DNA of 64,000 bases from Balneatrix alpica DSM 16621 (lineage in GTDB: Bacteria; Pseudomonadota; Gammaproteobacteria; Pseudomonadales; Balneatricaceae): contig NZ_KK211041.1 in NCBI RefSeq assembly GCF_000619885.1, positions 62,001 through 126,000 on the forward strand, written 5' to 3'. Below, in pieces: positions 51,464-60,440 of this stretch. The first letter of the stretch is position 1, and the number at the start of each line of letters is the position of its first letter. Below the pieces are notes generated by a model. That model was not told the DNA's origin. It ran no database searches and saw nothing but the letters and a program-made list of their open reading frames with translations. Position numbers and translations under genes: made by a program.

Positions 51464-53236
51464 TTAGCTTTGCGGCAGTTTAAAGGTCCAGACGGAGCCA
51501 CCCTGGTTAAAGTCTTTTACCCGTTTGGCCACTTCGCCACCCCAGAGCGGGACGGCGCCACCCCAGCCGGAGACCACGCTGATGTACTGCTCACCATCCA
51601 TTTCCCAGGTGATGGGGGAGCCGACAATACCGGAGCCGGTATTGAATTTGTACACCACCTCGCCGGTCTGGGCATTGAGGCCGAGCAGATAGCCTTCCGG
51701 ATTGCCGAAGAACACCAGATTACCCTTGGTGGTCATTACGCCGCCCCACAGCGGTGCGTAGTTCTTATAGCGCCATTTTTCTTGCCCGGTTTTCGGATCG
51801 ATGGCGCGCAGTACGCCAATGTATTCATCGTTAAGCGGCTTAATGGTAAAGCCTGCACCCAGGTAGGCTGCGCCCTTCTTATAAGAGACGGGTTCGTTCC
51901 AGATATCCATGCCCCACTCATTAGAGGGAACATAGAACAGGCCGGTATCCTGGCTATAGGCCATTGGCATCCAGTTTTTCCCACCGAGGAAAGACGGGGT
52001 GGAGAACACTGACTCGCCTTTTTTGCCATCCTGACTGTTGGCAGGATTGCCGGGGCGGCCATCCTTGCTGTAGATGGGGCGGCCCTTGTCATCCAGGCCT
52101 TCGGCCCAGGTGATCTTATCGACAAAGGGGAAGCCGCGGATAAAGCTGCCGTTTTCCCGGTTCAGTACATAGAAGAAGCCGTTACGGTCAGCGGTGGCTG
52201 CTGCCTTTACTTCTTTGCCCTGATCCTGATAGTTGAAGGAGATCAGCTCGTTGACGCCGTCAAAGTCCCAGCCATCGTTCGGCGTGGTTTGGAAGTGCCA
52301 AACGATACTGCCGTCATCGGGGTTAATCGCCAACCGGGAGGAGGAGAACAGGTTGTCGCCGGGGCGCAGGTGGGAGTTCCAGGGGGCCGGGTTACCGGTA
52401 CCGAAGAACAGCAAATCCACTTCCGGATCATAGGTGCCCCCTAGCCAGGTAGCGGCGCCACCGGTTTTCCACAGATCGCCAGGCCAGGTTTTACCGGCTT
52501 CGCCACCGGAGATACCGTTTTCGACTTGCTTGCCATCTTTCCAGATGTAGCCCATGTGGCCTTCAACGGTGGGGCGGGTCCAGACGATTTGCCCGGTTTT
52601 TGCATCGTAGGCTTCGACTTTACCGACGATACCGAATTCCCCCCCGGATACCCCGGTAATCACCTTGCCTTTCACCACCAGGGGAGCAGCGGTAATGGAG
52701 TAACCGGCCTGATAGTCGGCTACGGTCTTTTTCCATACCACCTTGCCGCTGTCTTTATTCAGGGCAACCAGTTTGGCGTCGAGGGTGGCGAAGATCACCA
52801 GATCATCATAGAGGGCTACACCCCGGTTAATCACATCACAGCAGGGCATGATGCCATCGGGCAGGCGGGCATCGTACTGCCAGAGCTCATCGCCGCTCTT
52901 CACATCAATGGCAAATACCCGTGAGTAAGAGGCGGTAACGTACATGACGCCGTCTTTTACCAGAGGCTGGGCTTCTTGCCCGCGCTGTTTCTCACCACCA
53001 AAGGAGAAAGCCCACACCGGGCGCAATTCTTTCACGGTATCAGGATTAATTTTATCGAGGGGGCTGTAACGCTGGCCCTGGAGGCCCATGCCGTTGGAGA
53101 CAACGTCTTCGGCGGTGGCCTGGTCATTGAGAATATCCTGATCGGTCACAGCAGCCACGCTGCTACCAGCATAGCTGGCACTGATCAGTAAGGCGGCGAG
53201 ACTAAGCTTGAAGCACTGGCCTGGTCTTTTCATCAC
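51464..53236 (-). CDS. PQQ-dependent alcohol dehydrogenase, probably lanthanide type
   Basis: 590 residues with a signal peptide (cleavage near 29). Eight-bladed quinoprotein propeller with repeated W motifs ([33 protein letters not shown]). PQQ-site features are the vicinal disulfide Cys132-Cys133, Glu200 (GGEFG), Asn282 and the catalytic Asp324. Asp326 lies two residues after it (WDFDG), where calcium enzymes have a small residue; this extra Asp coordinates lanthanides in XoxF and PedH/ExaF. The N-terminal half resembles ethanol dehydrogenase ExaA/PedE/PedH. It oxidises alcohols in the periplasm and passes electrons to the cytochrome c550 encoded in the same arm. No cytochrome domain is fused. 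Confidence 0.92.
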   Translation of the reverse strand: MMKRPGQCFKLSLAALLISASYAGSSVAAVTDQDILNDQATAEDVVSNGMGLQGQRYSPLDKINPDTVKELRPVWAFSFGGEKQRGQEAQPLVKDGVMYVTASYSRVFAIDVKSGDELWQYDARLPDGIMPCCDVINRGVALYDDLVIFATLDAKLVALNKDSGKVVWKKTVADYQAGYSITAAPLVVKGKVITGVSGGEFGIVGKVEAYDAKTGQIVWTRPTVEGHMGYIWKDGKQVENGISGGEAGKTWPGDLWKTGGAATWLGGTYDPEVDLLFFGTGNPAPWNSHLRPGDNLFSSSRLAINPDDGSIVWHFQTTPNDGWDFDGVNELISFNYQDQGKEVKAAATADRNGFFYVLNRENGSFIRGFPFVDKITWAEGLDDKGRPIYSKDGRPGNPANSQDGKKGESVFSTPSFLGGKNWMPMAYSQDTGLFYVPSNEWGMDIWNEPVSYKKGAAYLGAGFTIKPLNDEYIGVLRAIDPKTGQEKWRYKNYAPLWGGVMTTKGNLVFFGNPEGYLLGLNAQTGEVVYKFNTGSGIVGSPITWEMDGEQYISVVSGWGGAVPLWGGEVAKRVKDFNQGGSVWTFKLPQS

Positions 53237-53315
53237 TCGCTCCTTTCGGGCAGTTGTTTTTTTATTAGGACTGAAGGCGTGGCCTTCGACTTAGTCATTC
53301 TTGTAAAGCCAGCAG

Positions 53316-53334
53316 GCCGGGAACATTGCCCGGC
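53316..53334 (-). terminator. GC-rich hairpin between metallohydrolase gene and quinoprotein gene
   Basis: GCCGGG and CCCGGC pair around GAACATT-type loop in the 111-bp gap. It may partly terminate the upstream transcript or protect the dehydrogenase mRNA. No clear T-run. Confidence 0.35.
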
Positions 53335-53347
53335 GGTGCTAACCCTG

Positions 53348-54343
53348 TCATTCCTTGGTCGTACTACTGGCCTGGGCGGAAGTGCTGCTGGGCTCGGCAA
53401 AGGCCTGCTGCTCATACTGGTTGTAGAGGTGAGCGACCGAGCGTTGCAGCTCATAGCGTGACAGGGCGATGCCGTTGAAATGCGCAGGGATGGGTAACTG
53501 CATGGCTTCGGTCATGCTCAGGCCGGCCTGAGCAGCCTGTTGGAGCAGTTGATCAAGCCAGCCGAGATAAGCCTGGGTTTGTTCGATGGCTGCCGTGCCC
53601 TGACTAAGGGGGCCATGCCCCGGCACCAGTTGGTTAAAGGGCTGACGGGCCAGCAGCCCAAGCTCCTGCTGCCACAGCGCCAAGCCGGGGGTATGGGGAG
53701 TCGTCAGGGCGCGTTGATGGAATACCAGATCACCGGCAAACAGGGTGCCGCTGGGTTCATGCAAAATGGCCAGATCCGCACCGGAGTGACCGCGCAGGGC
53801 CAATAAGCGCAAACGCTGGCCACCAATCTCGATGCCAGTGTTCAGGCTGTCCGGCCCCAGCGTTTGGTTAGGCAGCTGGACCTGGGTGTCCCGCATCCAG
53901 TCCCCCACCAGGGTGTAGAGGGTTTCTGCCACCGCATCACCCTCTTGTTCGAGCTGCTGCAGGGTCGCGGGCAGGGCGGCAATCGGTGCCTCCTCGGCAA
54001 AGGCCAGGTTGCCAAGCACATGATCCGGATGGTGATGGGTATTGAGCACCAGCACCACCGGCTTGTCCGTCAGGCTGGCGATGACCTTGCGCATGGCCTT
54101 GCCATAGCGTACCGAGGGGCCGGTATCGATCACGACCACCCCAGCCGGAGTGAGGATAAAGCCGGTATTGACGATATTGCCGCCATTGAGGCGACTAAAG
54201 GCCTCCTGTTTGCCCTCCAATAACCAGACATTGTCGGCAATGGCGATGGGTGTTAAGGCGTAATCCAGCGGGCTGGCGTGGAGCCAGGGGCTTAGTACCA
54301 GGCTCCATAACGGGCCAAGCCATAGCAGCACAGTGAGGCGCAT
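53348..54343 (-). CDS. quinoprotein-associated metallohydrolase (SoxH-like)
   Basis: 331 residues from the ATG at 54343, which has GGAGGT before it. Signal peptide (through WLHAS, about 24). Metallo-beta-lactamase fold with NTHHHPDHVLGN (HxHxDH), LRGHSGADLAI and VPGHGPLS as later metal ligands, plus a C-terminal helical extension. It matches the SoxH-related hydrolases encoded with PQQ dehydrogenases and a SoxYZ-like protein ('quinoprotein relay' genes). Its true reaction is unknown; thioester or thiol-adduct hydrolysis on the SoxYZ-like carrier is a reasonable guess. The gene begins 1 bp after that carrier gene ends. Confidence 0.85.
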   Translation of the reverse strand: MRLTVLLWLGPLWSLVLSPWLHASPLDYALTPIAIADNVWLLEGKQEAFSRLNGGNIVNTGFILTPAGVVVIDTGPSVRYGKAMRKVIASLTDKPVVLVLNTHHHPDHVLGNLAFAEEAPIAALPATLQQLEQEGDAVAETLYTLVGDWMRDTQVQLPNQTLGPDSLNTGIEIGGQRLRLLALRGHSGADLAILHEPSGTLFAGDLVFHQRALTTPHTPGLALWQQELGLLARQPFNQLVPGHGPLSQGTAAIEQTQAYLGWLDQLLQQAAQAGLSMTEAMQLPIPAHFNGIALSRYELQRSVAHLYNQYEQQAFAEPSSTSAQASSTTKE

Positions 54344-54344
54344 C

Positions 54345-55130
54345 TTAGTTACCTCCCTGTGGGGGGTAGTGGAACTCATTGCCATTGTTATCCCGCAGCG
54401 CCAGTTGCACCGCGCGGGTGCGGTTTGGCAAAGACAGGGTGAAAACCGGATCAGGGCTGATGGAGGCATTCAGCTGCAGGCGTGCCAGGGGCCCCTGCTG
54501 GTCACTGATCTCCAGGCTTTGTAAATAAAACTCCGGAATGTTGTTCACCAGACCGGTATCCATCGGATGAATTACCCGCAATTTAAGCCGTGGCCCCTCT
54601 GCCAGGGGGAATAGCCGCGCCTGAATCTGCCCCAACTGGGTTTGCCAGAGCTGGCTGGCGGCGGCCGGGCGCGGGGCCGTGCAGCCACCGCCGTGGGCAT
54701 CAATGCGGGTACTGCCGACATACCAGCGGCCATCATCGGCGAGAATGGCCGCCCGCACCGGGGTGCTCTGTTGCACCTTGATGCGCACAGACAGTTGCAA
54801 AGGCATCGGCAGCAGCGGCTCGTAAGTGAGAATGTGCTGCAGTGGATTAAGTTCCGCCCAGACCTGCATCTTGATGATTTTTTTAGCGAATTGACTGGCG
54901 TCGATACTGATCGGCACCTGGGTGGCATTTTCGGCAAAGGGGGCGGTGCTGAGCTGAATCGCCTCGCTGAACTCATAAGGGGCCTCGGCACCGAGAAAGG
55001 CCTTGCGGGTAAAGTCCCACATCACCGAATTGAGTGGGTCCGGCGGGGAGGCCAACAACCAGGGACAGTAGAGGCTCAGGGTAAGCCAAGACAGTGCACG
55101 CCGGAGCATGCGGCTAGGTGAGTGGGCCAT
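54345..55130 (-). CDS. quinoprotein-associated SoxYZ-like carrier protein
   Basis: 261 residues with a signal peptide (cleavage near 28). The N-terminal part (about 35-160) is SoxY-like and carries one cysteine, Cys150, in HGGGCTAP, corresponding to the substrate-carrying cysteine loop of SoxY, although here it is followed by a further domain. The C-terminal part (about 165-261) is SoxZ-like (VIHPMDTGLVNNIPEFYLQSL). In sulfur oxidation SoxYZ carries sulfur intermediates on this cysteine; in the PQQ setting the cargo is unknown. Good ribosome site (GGAGAGAAGG). It is immediately followed by the metallohydrolase gene. Confidence 0.83.
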   Translation of the reverse strand: MAHSPSRMLRRALSWLTLSLYCPWLLASPPDPLNSVMWDFTRKAFLGAEAPYEFSEAIQLSTAPFAENATQVPISIDASQFAKKIIKMQVWAELNPLQHILTYEPLLPMPLQLSVRIKVQQSTPVRAAILADDGRWYVGSTRIDAHGGGCTAPRPAAASQLWQTQLGQIQARLFPLAEGPRLKLRVIHPMDTGLVNNIPEFYLQSLEISDQQGPLARLQLNASISPDPVFTLSLPNRTRAVQLALRDNNGNEFHYPPQGGN

Positions 55131-55180
55131 CCTTCTCTCCCCGCTGGTTGAGTGAGTTGCTGGGCATTTAGTTGCTATAC

Positions 55181-55225
55181 GTTCAGTGGCTATACGTTCA
55201 GTGGCTATACGTTCAGTTGCTATAC
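55181..55225 (-). repeat. 15-bp tandem repeat, three copies plus partial
   Basis: GTTCAGTGGCTATAC occurs at 55181-55195 and 55196-55210, then with one change at 55211-55225; a truncated copy (55167-55180) precedes them. On the minus strand each unit contains TGA, so the array covers the stop codon of the MoxJ-like gene and the gap to the SoxYZ-like gene. Confidence 0.85.
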
Positions 55226-56154
55226 ATGGGCGGAAGCTCGTAGTGCAGGCCGTAACGCTGGAACAGGGCAGCCATTTCGCCGGACAGAATCATCTGCTCG
55301 ACAATCGCCTCCACCGCGTAACCCAGTTGGCGATAGGTGTGTTTGACCGCCATGCCGATATCCCACTTTTGTTTGCCAATCAGCGGGAAGGCATTACTGC
55401 CGGCAGCAAAGTCAGGGTTGTTGGCTTGTCGCAGTTGCCAATCGATTTCGGCCCCCATCCCCATTACCGCCGCCACCTGCTGTGCCTGCATGGCCTGAAA
55501 AGCCTGGCCGACATTGGGATAATGGCGGGCTTGGTCACGCAGCCGCCCTTGCAGGGCCGAGGTCAGGTAAAAAGCTGGCAGGGAGTCGATCTCCACGCCG
55601 ATAGGGTGGTATTGGAACAGTGCCAGGGTGCTGACTTCGCTGAGTTGGCGACGGTCATAGGCCAGTTGCCAGCGCTCACGCTGGTAAGGGGCAAACATCA
55701 CCACCTGCTCATTAATCAGCTCACCGGTGGAGTCGCGCATGTAGGAGAATTCCCGGTCGTAGGGCACCCGCAGCATCACGTCGGCCAGGTGTTTGGCGGC
55801 GAGGGGGTTGGCTTCGTCCTTATCCAGGTAATGCCCTTTCCAGACGTGATTGCGCAGGTCATCCTCCAGATTCTCATCCGGGGTGATCCAGTGGGGACGA
55901 AACTCGACCCCCAGACCGGCAGCAATGTGTTGACCAATCTCGACATCCACCCCGCGGGGCTGGCCCTGCTCATCAACAAAGGAATAGGGCGGAAAGTCGC
56001 GGTAGAGGCCGATGTAAATATGGCCACTGGCGATAACATGATCATACTCCCGCGCCATTAGCCCCGGGCTGAGGCCGCTTAGCAGCAGGCTAAGCCAACC
56101 CCACCCCAGGCTGCGGAGCAGGTATGCCGCCTTAGTTTTCACGGCGGGACTCAA
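55213..56154 (-). CDS. quinoprotein-associated periplasmic binding protein (MoxJ-like)
   Basis: 313 residues with a signal segment (LSLLLSGLSPGLMA, cleavage near 34). Family-3-type periplasmic binding fold: IGLYRDFPPYSFVDEQGQPRGVDVEIGQHIAAGLG, VMLRVPYDREFSY, VMFAPYQRERWQLAYDRRQ, MGAEIDWQLRQ. It belongs to the MoxJ-like group found beside PQQ dehydrogenases, some of which are chaperones for dehydrogenase maturation and do not feed an importer. Its start overlaps the cytochrome gene by 23 bp and its stop lies in the 15-bp tandem repeat. Confidence 0.85.
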   Translation of the reverse strand: MSPAVKTKAAYLLRSLGWGWLSLLLSGLSPGLMAREYDHVIASGHIYIGLYRDFPPYSFVDEQGQPRGVDVEIGQHIAAGLGVEFRPHWITPDENLEDDLRNHVWKGHYLDKDEANPLAAKHLADVMLRVPYDREFSYMRDSTGELINEQVVMFAPYQRERWQLAYDRRQLSEVSTLALFQYHPIGVEIDSLPAFYLTSALQGRLRDQARHYPNVGQAFQAMQAQQVAAVMGMGAEIDWQLRQANNPDFAAGSNAFPLIGKQKWDIGMAVKHTYRQLGYAVEAIVEQMILSGEMAALFQRYGLHYELPPMYSN

Positions 56155-56578
56155 TGTAGGTACGAATCGCCCAGAGGGCTTCCTGGCTCAGGTAATCCGC
56201 CATTCTTGGCATATAGACGGCGCCATCGCGGACGGCGCCGTTAATCACCCGATACTTGAACCACTCATCCCCATCAATCCCCGGCTCCAGGTTACGCAGA
56301 TCAGGGGCGATACCGCCGGAGATGGCCTCCAGGCCATGGCAGCGGGCACAGTTCTGGTTGTAGGCAGAATCACCAATCTTGATCGCCAGTTCCTGGTTTT
56401 CGTAGGGGGCGCGGTAGGGGTTTTCATCCACCCATTCTTCCCCCAGTTGGGTCAGGCCAGCGGTATCGACCGCCTGGGGGGTGACATCGCCGTGGGCGAA
56501 GGCCATAGCGGTGGAAAGGCTCAGCAAGCTCGCTAAAGTCAGGTTCAGGGTGCCTAAAGGCTTATTGTTATGACGCAT
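56132..56578 (-). CDS. cytochrome c550, PQQ alcohol oxidation (PedF/ExaB-like)
   Basis: 148 residues with a signal peptide (LLSLSTAMAFAHG, cleavage near 28). It has a single class I haem c site CARCH (Cys77, Cys80, His81), with the distal Met in the YMPRMADYL segment. It closely resembles PedF and the c550 encoded with quinoprotein ethanol dehydrogenases. It takes electrons from the reduced PQQ enzyme and passes them to the respiratory chain. The 3' end overlaps the MoxJ-like gene. Confidence 0.9.
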   Translation of the reverse strand: MRHNNKPLGTLNLTLASLLSLSTAMAFAHGDVTPQAVDTAGLTQLGEEWVDENPYRAPYENQELAIKIGDSAYNQNCARCHGLEAISGGIAPDLRNLEPGIDGDEWFKYRVINGAVRDGAVYMPRMADYLSQEALWAIRTYIESRREN

Positions 56579-56740
56579 GGCGGATACCTGTTGTTTATGT
56601 GGAAGCGTTAATAGGGGACGGTGATCGCTGACAAAAAATCAGGCCGGGTTAGCGGGTTCAGCCTTATCTTGGCCCAGGGGCGTTGGCCTCAACATGCTAC
56701 TTTGCGGCCTAACCCCCTCCTTCGTTGGTAGTAAAAAGCG

Positions 56741-57184
56741 TTACTGCACCACGAAAACAGCAGTCATCCCTTTCGCTTCCAGCCCTTCGGCGTAGAAGGC
56801 ATATTCACCGGGCTTAATCGGCACAAAGTACAACTCCGCTTCCCCCTCTTGCTCAAACTCCAATTCGGTCAGGCTGATGGCTTTGATCTCCAGGCCGCCG
56901 GCTTCCACCTTGCGCAGGAAAATCGAGGCAAAAAACTCCGGTGCCTGCATGGCGTATTCACTCTGTCCGCTGGAGATGATGGCCAGCTTGTAGGCTTTGC
57001 CGGTTTCCAGCTCATAGCGTTTGTGCGACATGAAAAAGTGATCGTCTTCTGTGCCCAGCACCAGGTCGGGTAGTTTTTCCGGGCGCAGGGAAAGGTCACC
57101 GGCGGCCTGGGTGGGCAGGGCGGGGAGCAGCAGGCTCAAGCTGAGCAGGCTGGTCAGTAAAGCGTGGCTAAGGAAGGGACGCAT
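56741..57184 (-). CDS. small periplasmic cupredoxin-like protein, PQQ cluster
   Basis: 147 residues with a signal peptide (LLSLSLLLPALPTQAAG, cleavage near 28). The mature domain is all-beta: ETGKAYKLAIISSGQSEYAMQAPEFFASIFLRKV, then ELYFVPIKPGEYAFYAEG, similar in pattern to cupredoxins. However, the usual Cys-His copper ligands are not all present: there is no cysteine in the mature part. It may be a copper-free scaffold or use other ligands. It is the first gene of the leftward PQQ arm, 162 bp before the cytochrome gene. Confidence 0.7.
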   Translation of the reverse strand: MRPFLSHALLTSLLSLSLLLPALPTQAAGDLSLRPEKLPDLVLGTEDDHFFMSHKRYELETGKAYKLAIISSGQSEYAMQAPEFFASIFLRKVEAGGLEIKAISLTELEFEQEGEAELYFVPIKPGEYAFYAEGLEAKGMTAVFVVQ

Positions 57185-57201
57185 GAGGTGTGGCTCCTTT
57201 T

Positions 57202-57227
57202 TTATTGAAGTGAGTTATTGAAGTGAG
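57202..57227. repeat. 13-bp tandem repeat in divergent PQQ promoter
   Basis: TTATTGAAGTGAG is repeated twice without spacing at the start of the 194-bp gap (57185-57378) between the two arms of the PQQ cluster. It could be a regulator site or a simple duplication; it lies 18-43 bp upstream of the leftward start. Confidence 0.6.
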
Positions 57228-57378
57228 TCGGCGTCGATCGATGCCACTCCATCATGCAAAGCGGGCGCAGTGGAAACATCCTACTTAGGGACGAATTGAT
57301 TGCTACTTTCTTGCCATTTAGTCCTGGCGCGCAGCTGCCTATGCTGAAGGCCTCGAATGATCATCTGGGGCCAATGGC

Positions 57379-58683
57379 ATGGAGACCTCCCTGATTTACC
57401 CGTTGCATCAGCACGCATGGCGTCTGCTCAGGCGCCTGGTCAAGGCAATGTTATTGGCGTTGCGCTGGACGGTGGTGTTGCTCAGTGTCTGGCTCACGGT
57501 CAATGGTGTGCCCCAGAGTTTGGCGGCGCAGACCCAGAGCTTGGCGGTGCAGGCGACGGCATCTGACAAGCTGTTGATTGAGATGGTCTACCTGCAATAC
57601 CAGCCGGAGCGTCCGCCGGTGCTGTCCAATATCCTGCCGGAACCCGAGGATTTGGGCGCAAGGGGGGCGGAGCTGGGCATCGCCGATAACAACAGCACCG
57701 GTCGTTTCCTCAAGCAGGATTACCGCCTGCATACTGTGGTGGAAACCGAGCTGGAGCCGCTCTTGGTAAAAGCCGAGGCCCTCTATCAGCAGGGCCAGCG
57801 TTTTTTTATCACCCGTCTACCCGCCCAAGCATTGCAGCAGCTATCGGCCCGTTTGGGGCCTGAGGTGCTGATCTTTAATGCCGGTAGCAGTGATGATGCC
57901 CTGCGTAGCCAACTTTGCCTGCCGGGGGTGCTGCACACCCTGCCCAGCTATGCCATGAAGGCGGATGCCCTGGCCCAGTGGGCGGTGAGCCGTAATTGGA
58001 AAAAATGGTTGTTGATTCAGGGCAGTCGGCCAGAGGATGTGGCCTTTGCTACCGCCCTGAAACGCAGCGTGCAGCGCTTTGGTCTGCAGCTGGTGGCAGA
58101 GAAAACCTGGGATTACGACACCGACTTGCGCCGCAGTGCGCAGACGGAGCTGGTGCGTTTTACCCAGACGGATGAGTACGACCTGGTGGTGTTGGCGGAT
58201 GAGTCCGGCGACTTTGGTGAGTATGTGCTCTACAACACCTGGTTGCCTCGTCCGGTGGCCGGCACTCAAGGGTTGCGGCCGCTGGGCTGGCATCGGGTGG
58301 TGGAGCAATGGGGCGCGGCCCAGTTGCAAAACCGCTTTATCAAGCTGGCCGGTCGGGATATGCAGGAGCAGGATTATGCTGCCTGGGTGGCGGCCCGTGC
58401 CCTCAGTGAGGCCGTGATTCAGCTCAAGCTCAAACAGCCCGAACAGCTGCAGCCAGCCGTTATCCGCAATCTGCTGGTGGACGAGCACTTTGAACTGGCG
58501 GCTTTTCAGGGGCGTAAGCTCAATTTCCGCCCTTGGAGTGGCCAGCTGCGCCAACCTATTCCCCTTGTCCATCCTCGTGCGTTGGTGAGTCAGTCACCGC
58601 AGGAGGGTTTCCTTCATCCCCGTACCGAACTCGATACCCTGGGCTTTGACCAGCCGGAAGTACAGTGCGGGGCGAATGGCTGA
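57379..58683 (+). CDS. ABC-type periplasmic binding protein, PQQ alcohol system
   Basis: 434 residues. A hydrophobic segment (MLLALRWTVVLLSVWLTVNGV, about 24-44) followed by SLAAQT is a long signal peptide or anchor. The rest has the type I periplasmic-binding layout with LPSYAMKADALAQWAVSRNWKKWLLIQG and YDLVVLADESGDFGEYVLYNTW. It matches the substrate-binding family reserved for PQQ-dependent alcohol dehydrogenase systems. It opens the rightward arm and is followed by a propeller protein, an ATPase and a permease. The ligand is unknown. Confidence 0.83.
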   Translation: METSLIYPLHQHAWRLLRRLVKAMLLALRWTVVLLSVWLTVNGVPQSLAAQTQSLAVQATASDKLLIEMVYLQYQPERPPVLSNILPEPEDLGARGAELGIADNNSTGRFLKQDYRLHTVVETELEPLLVKAEALYQQGQRFFITRLPAQALQQLSARLGPEVLIFNAGSSDDALRSQLCLPGVLHTLPSYAMKADALAQWAVSRNWKKWLLIQGSRPEDVAFATALKRSVQRFGLQLVAEKTWDYDTDLRRSAQTELVRFTQTDEYDLVVLADESGDFGEYVLYNTWLPRPVAGTQGLRPLGWHRVVEQWGAAQLQNRFIKLAGRDMQEQDYAAWVAARALSEAVIQLKLKQPEQLQPAVIRNLLVDEHFELAAFQGRKLNFRPWSGQLRQPIPLVHPRALVSQSPQEGFLHPRTELDTLGFDQPEVQCGANG

Positions 58684-58707
58684 GTCTGCCCCTACAGGAG
58701 CCTGATA

Positions 58708-59682
58708 ATGATAAAAACTGCCCTGCGTACCTCGTTATTCAGTGTGCCGCTGCTGCTTTGTTCCAGCCTGGCAGCGGCCAGTGTGGCCTATGTTTCCAAT
58801 GAGAAGGACAACAGCCTCTCCCTGATTGACCTCAATACCCTGGAGGTGATCAACACCCTGCCGGTGGGCAAGCGCCCACGTGGGATTACCCTGTCGAAGG
58901 ACATGAAGTACCTGTACATCTGCGCCAGTGACTCCGACACCGTGCAGATCATGGACTTGGCCGATCACCGCATTATTGCCGAACTGCCCTCCGGTGAAGA
59001 CCCGGAGCAGTTTGCCCTGCATCCGGATAACCGCCACCTCTATATCGCTAATGAAGATGATGCACTGGTGACGGTGGTGGATGTTACCAACCGCAGTGTG
59101 CAGGCGCAGATTGAGGTGGGAGTGGAGCCGGAAGGCATGGCCGTCAGCCCCGATGGCAAGTGGGCAGTCAATACCAGCGAAACCACCAATATGCTGCACT
59201 GGATTGATACCCAAACCCATCAGTTGGTGGATAACACCCTGGTGGATCAGCGCCCGCGCCATGTGGAGTTCAGTCAGGATTCCAAGGTGTTGTGGGCCTC
59301 GGCGGAAATCGGCGGTACCGTCACGGTGCTGGATGTGGATAGCCGCCAGGAGCTGAAAAAAATCAGTTTTGCCATTCGTGGCGTCTCGCCAGACAAGGTA
59401 CAGCCGGTGGGGATCAAGCTCAGCAGTGATGGCCGCTATGCCTTTGTTGCCCTGGGGCCCTCTAATCACGTGGCGGTGGTGGATGCGCAAAGTTATGAAG
59501 TGCTCGATTACCTGCTGGTGGGGCGCCGGGTATGGCATCTGGCCTTTAGTCCGGATGAAAAACTGTTATTGACCACCAATGGTGTCAGCGGCGATGTGTC
59601 GATCATCGATGTCGATAAGCTGAAGGTGACCCATAGCATCAAGGTGGGGCGCTACCCCTGGGGGCTGGCGGTGAAGCCCTGA
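58708..59682 (+). CDS. PQQ-associated beta-propeller protein (YVTN repeats)
   Basis: 324 residues with a signal peptide (LLLCSSLAAASVAYVSN, cleavage near 24). Seven or so YVTN-type repeats are readable: VAYVSNEKDNSLSLIDLNTLEVINTLPVGKRPRGITLS, YLYICASDSDTVQIMDL, LYIANEDDALVTVVDV, FVALGPSNHVAVVDAQSYEVLDYLLVG. It is the periplasmic propeller that always accompanies this ABC system. Its partner or ligand is not known. It starts 24 bp after the binding-protein gene, so it is part of the same operon. Confidence 0.87.
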   Translation: MIKTALRTSLFSVPLLLCSSLAAASVAYVSNEKDNSLSLIDLNTLEVINTLPVGKRPRGITLSKDMKYLYICASDSDTVQIMDLADHRIIAELPSGEDPEQFALHPDNRHLYIANEDDALVTVVDVTNRSVQAQIEVGVEPEGMAVSPDGKWAVNTSETTNMLHWIDTQTHQLVDNTLVDQRPRHVEFSQDSKVLWASAEIGGTVTVLDVDSRQELKKISFAIRGVSPDKVQPVGIKLSSDGRYAFVALGPSNHVAVVDAQSYEVLDYLLVGRRVWHLAFSPDEKLLLTTNGVSGDVSIIDVDKLKVTHSIKVGRYPWGLAVKP

Positions 59683-59708
59683 GCCTGCCTGGCCAAGAGG
59701 AGGTGCCC

Positions 59709-60440
59709 ATGACCACCCTGGAAGTCAGCCAGCTCAGCTTCGCCTATGGTGGCAAACGAGTGCTGCAGGAGGTCAGTTTCAGCCTGCAGTCCGGTGGCTT
59801 CTATGCCCTGCTTGGCGTCAATGGGGCAGGGAAAACCACCCTGTTTAATTTGCTCACTCGCTTGTTGGCGTTGCAGCAGGGTCGGATTCATTTTCCGCAG
59901 GCCAGCCGCCAGACCCAGGCCGAGGTGCTGCGCCAGTTGGGGGTGGTATTTCAGCAAAGCACCCTGGACCTGGATTTAACCGTGCAGCAAAACCTCAGCT
60001 ATCACGCTGCCTTGCAGGGGCTATCCCGTGCGGAGGGGCAACGGCGGATTGAGCAGGAGCTGGAGCGGATGCAGATGCTGCCGCGCCTGCATGAGCGGGT
60101 GCGGGAGCTTAATGGCGGTCATCGGCGTCGTCTGGAGATTGCCCGGGCGCTGCTGCATCAGCCGAGCATCTTATTGCTGGATGAAGCCAGTGCCGGAATG
60201 GATGTGCAGAGTCGTCAACGCCTGCTGCAGCATGTGCATCAACTCTGTGCAGAGCGGGGCATCAGTGTGCTCTGGGCCACCCATTTGCTGGAAGAAGTCA
60301 GCAGCGAGGATCAGTTGCTCTGGTTACACCAGGGGCGGCTATTGGAGCAGGGGCAGGTGGCGCAGATTTGTCAGCGCCAGCAACAGCCGGATTTACCCAG
60401 TCTGGTACAACACTGGCTGGCACAAACAGGAGAATGCTGA
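59709..60440 (+). CDS. ABC transporter ATPase, PQQ alcohol system
   Basis: 243 residues from the ATG at 59709, which follows AGGAGGT; an in-frame GTG two codons earlier is less likely. Walker A GVNGAGKTT (36-44) and Walker B ILLLDEASAGMD are intact, and the Q-loop is present (VVFQQSTLDLDLTV). The signature is altered: ELNGGHRRRLEIARAL replaces LSGGQ. It powers the adjacent PedC-type permease. The stop codon overlaps the permease start (TGATG). Confidence 0.88.
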   Translation: MTTLEVSQLSFAYGGKRVLQEVSFSLQSGGFYALLGVNGAGKTTLFNLLTRLLALQQGRIHFPQASRQTQAEVLRQLGVVFQQSTLDLDLTVQQNLSYHAALQGLSRAEGQRRIEQELERMQMLPRLHERVRELNGGHRRRLEIARALLHQPSILLLDEASAGMDVQSRQRLLQHVHQLCAERGISVLWATHLLEEVSSEDQLLWLHQGRLLEQGQVAQICQRQQQPDLPSLVQHWLAQTGEC

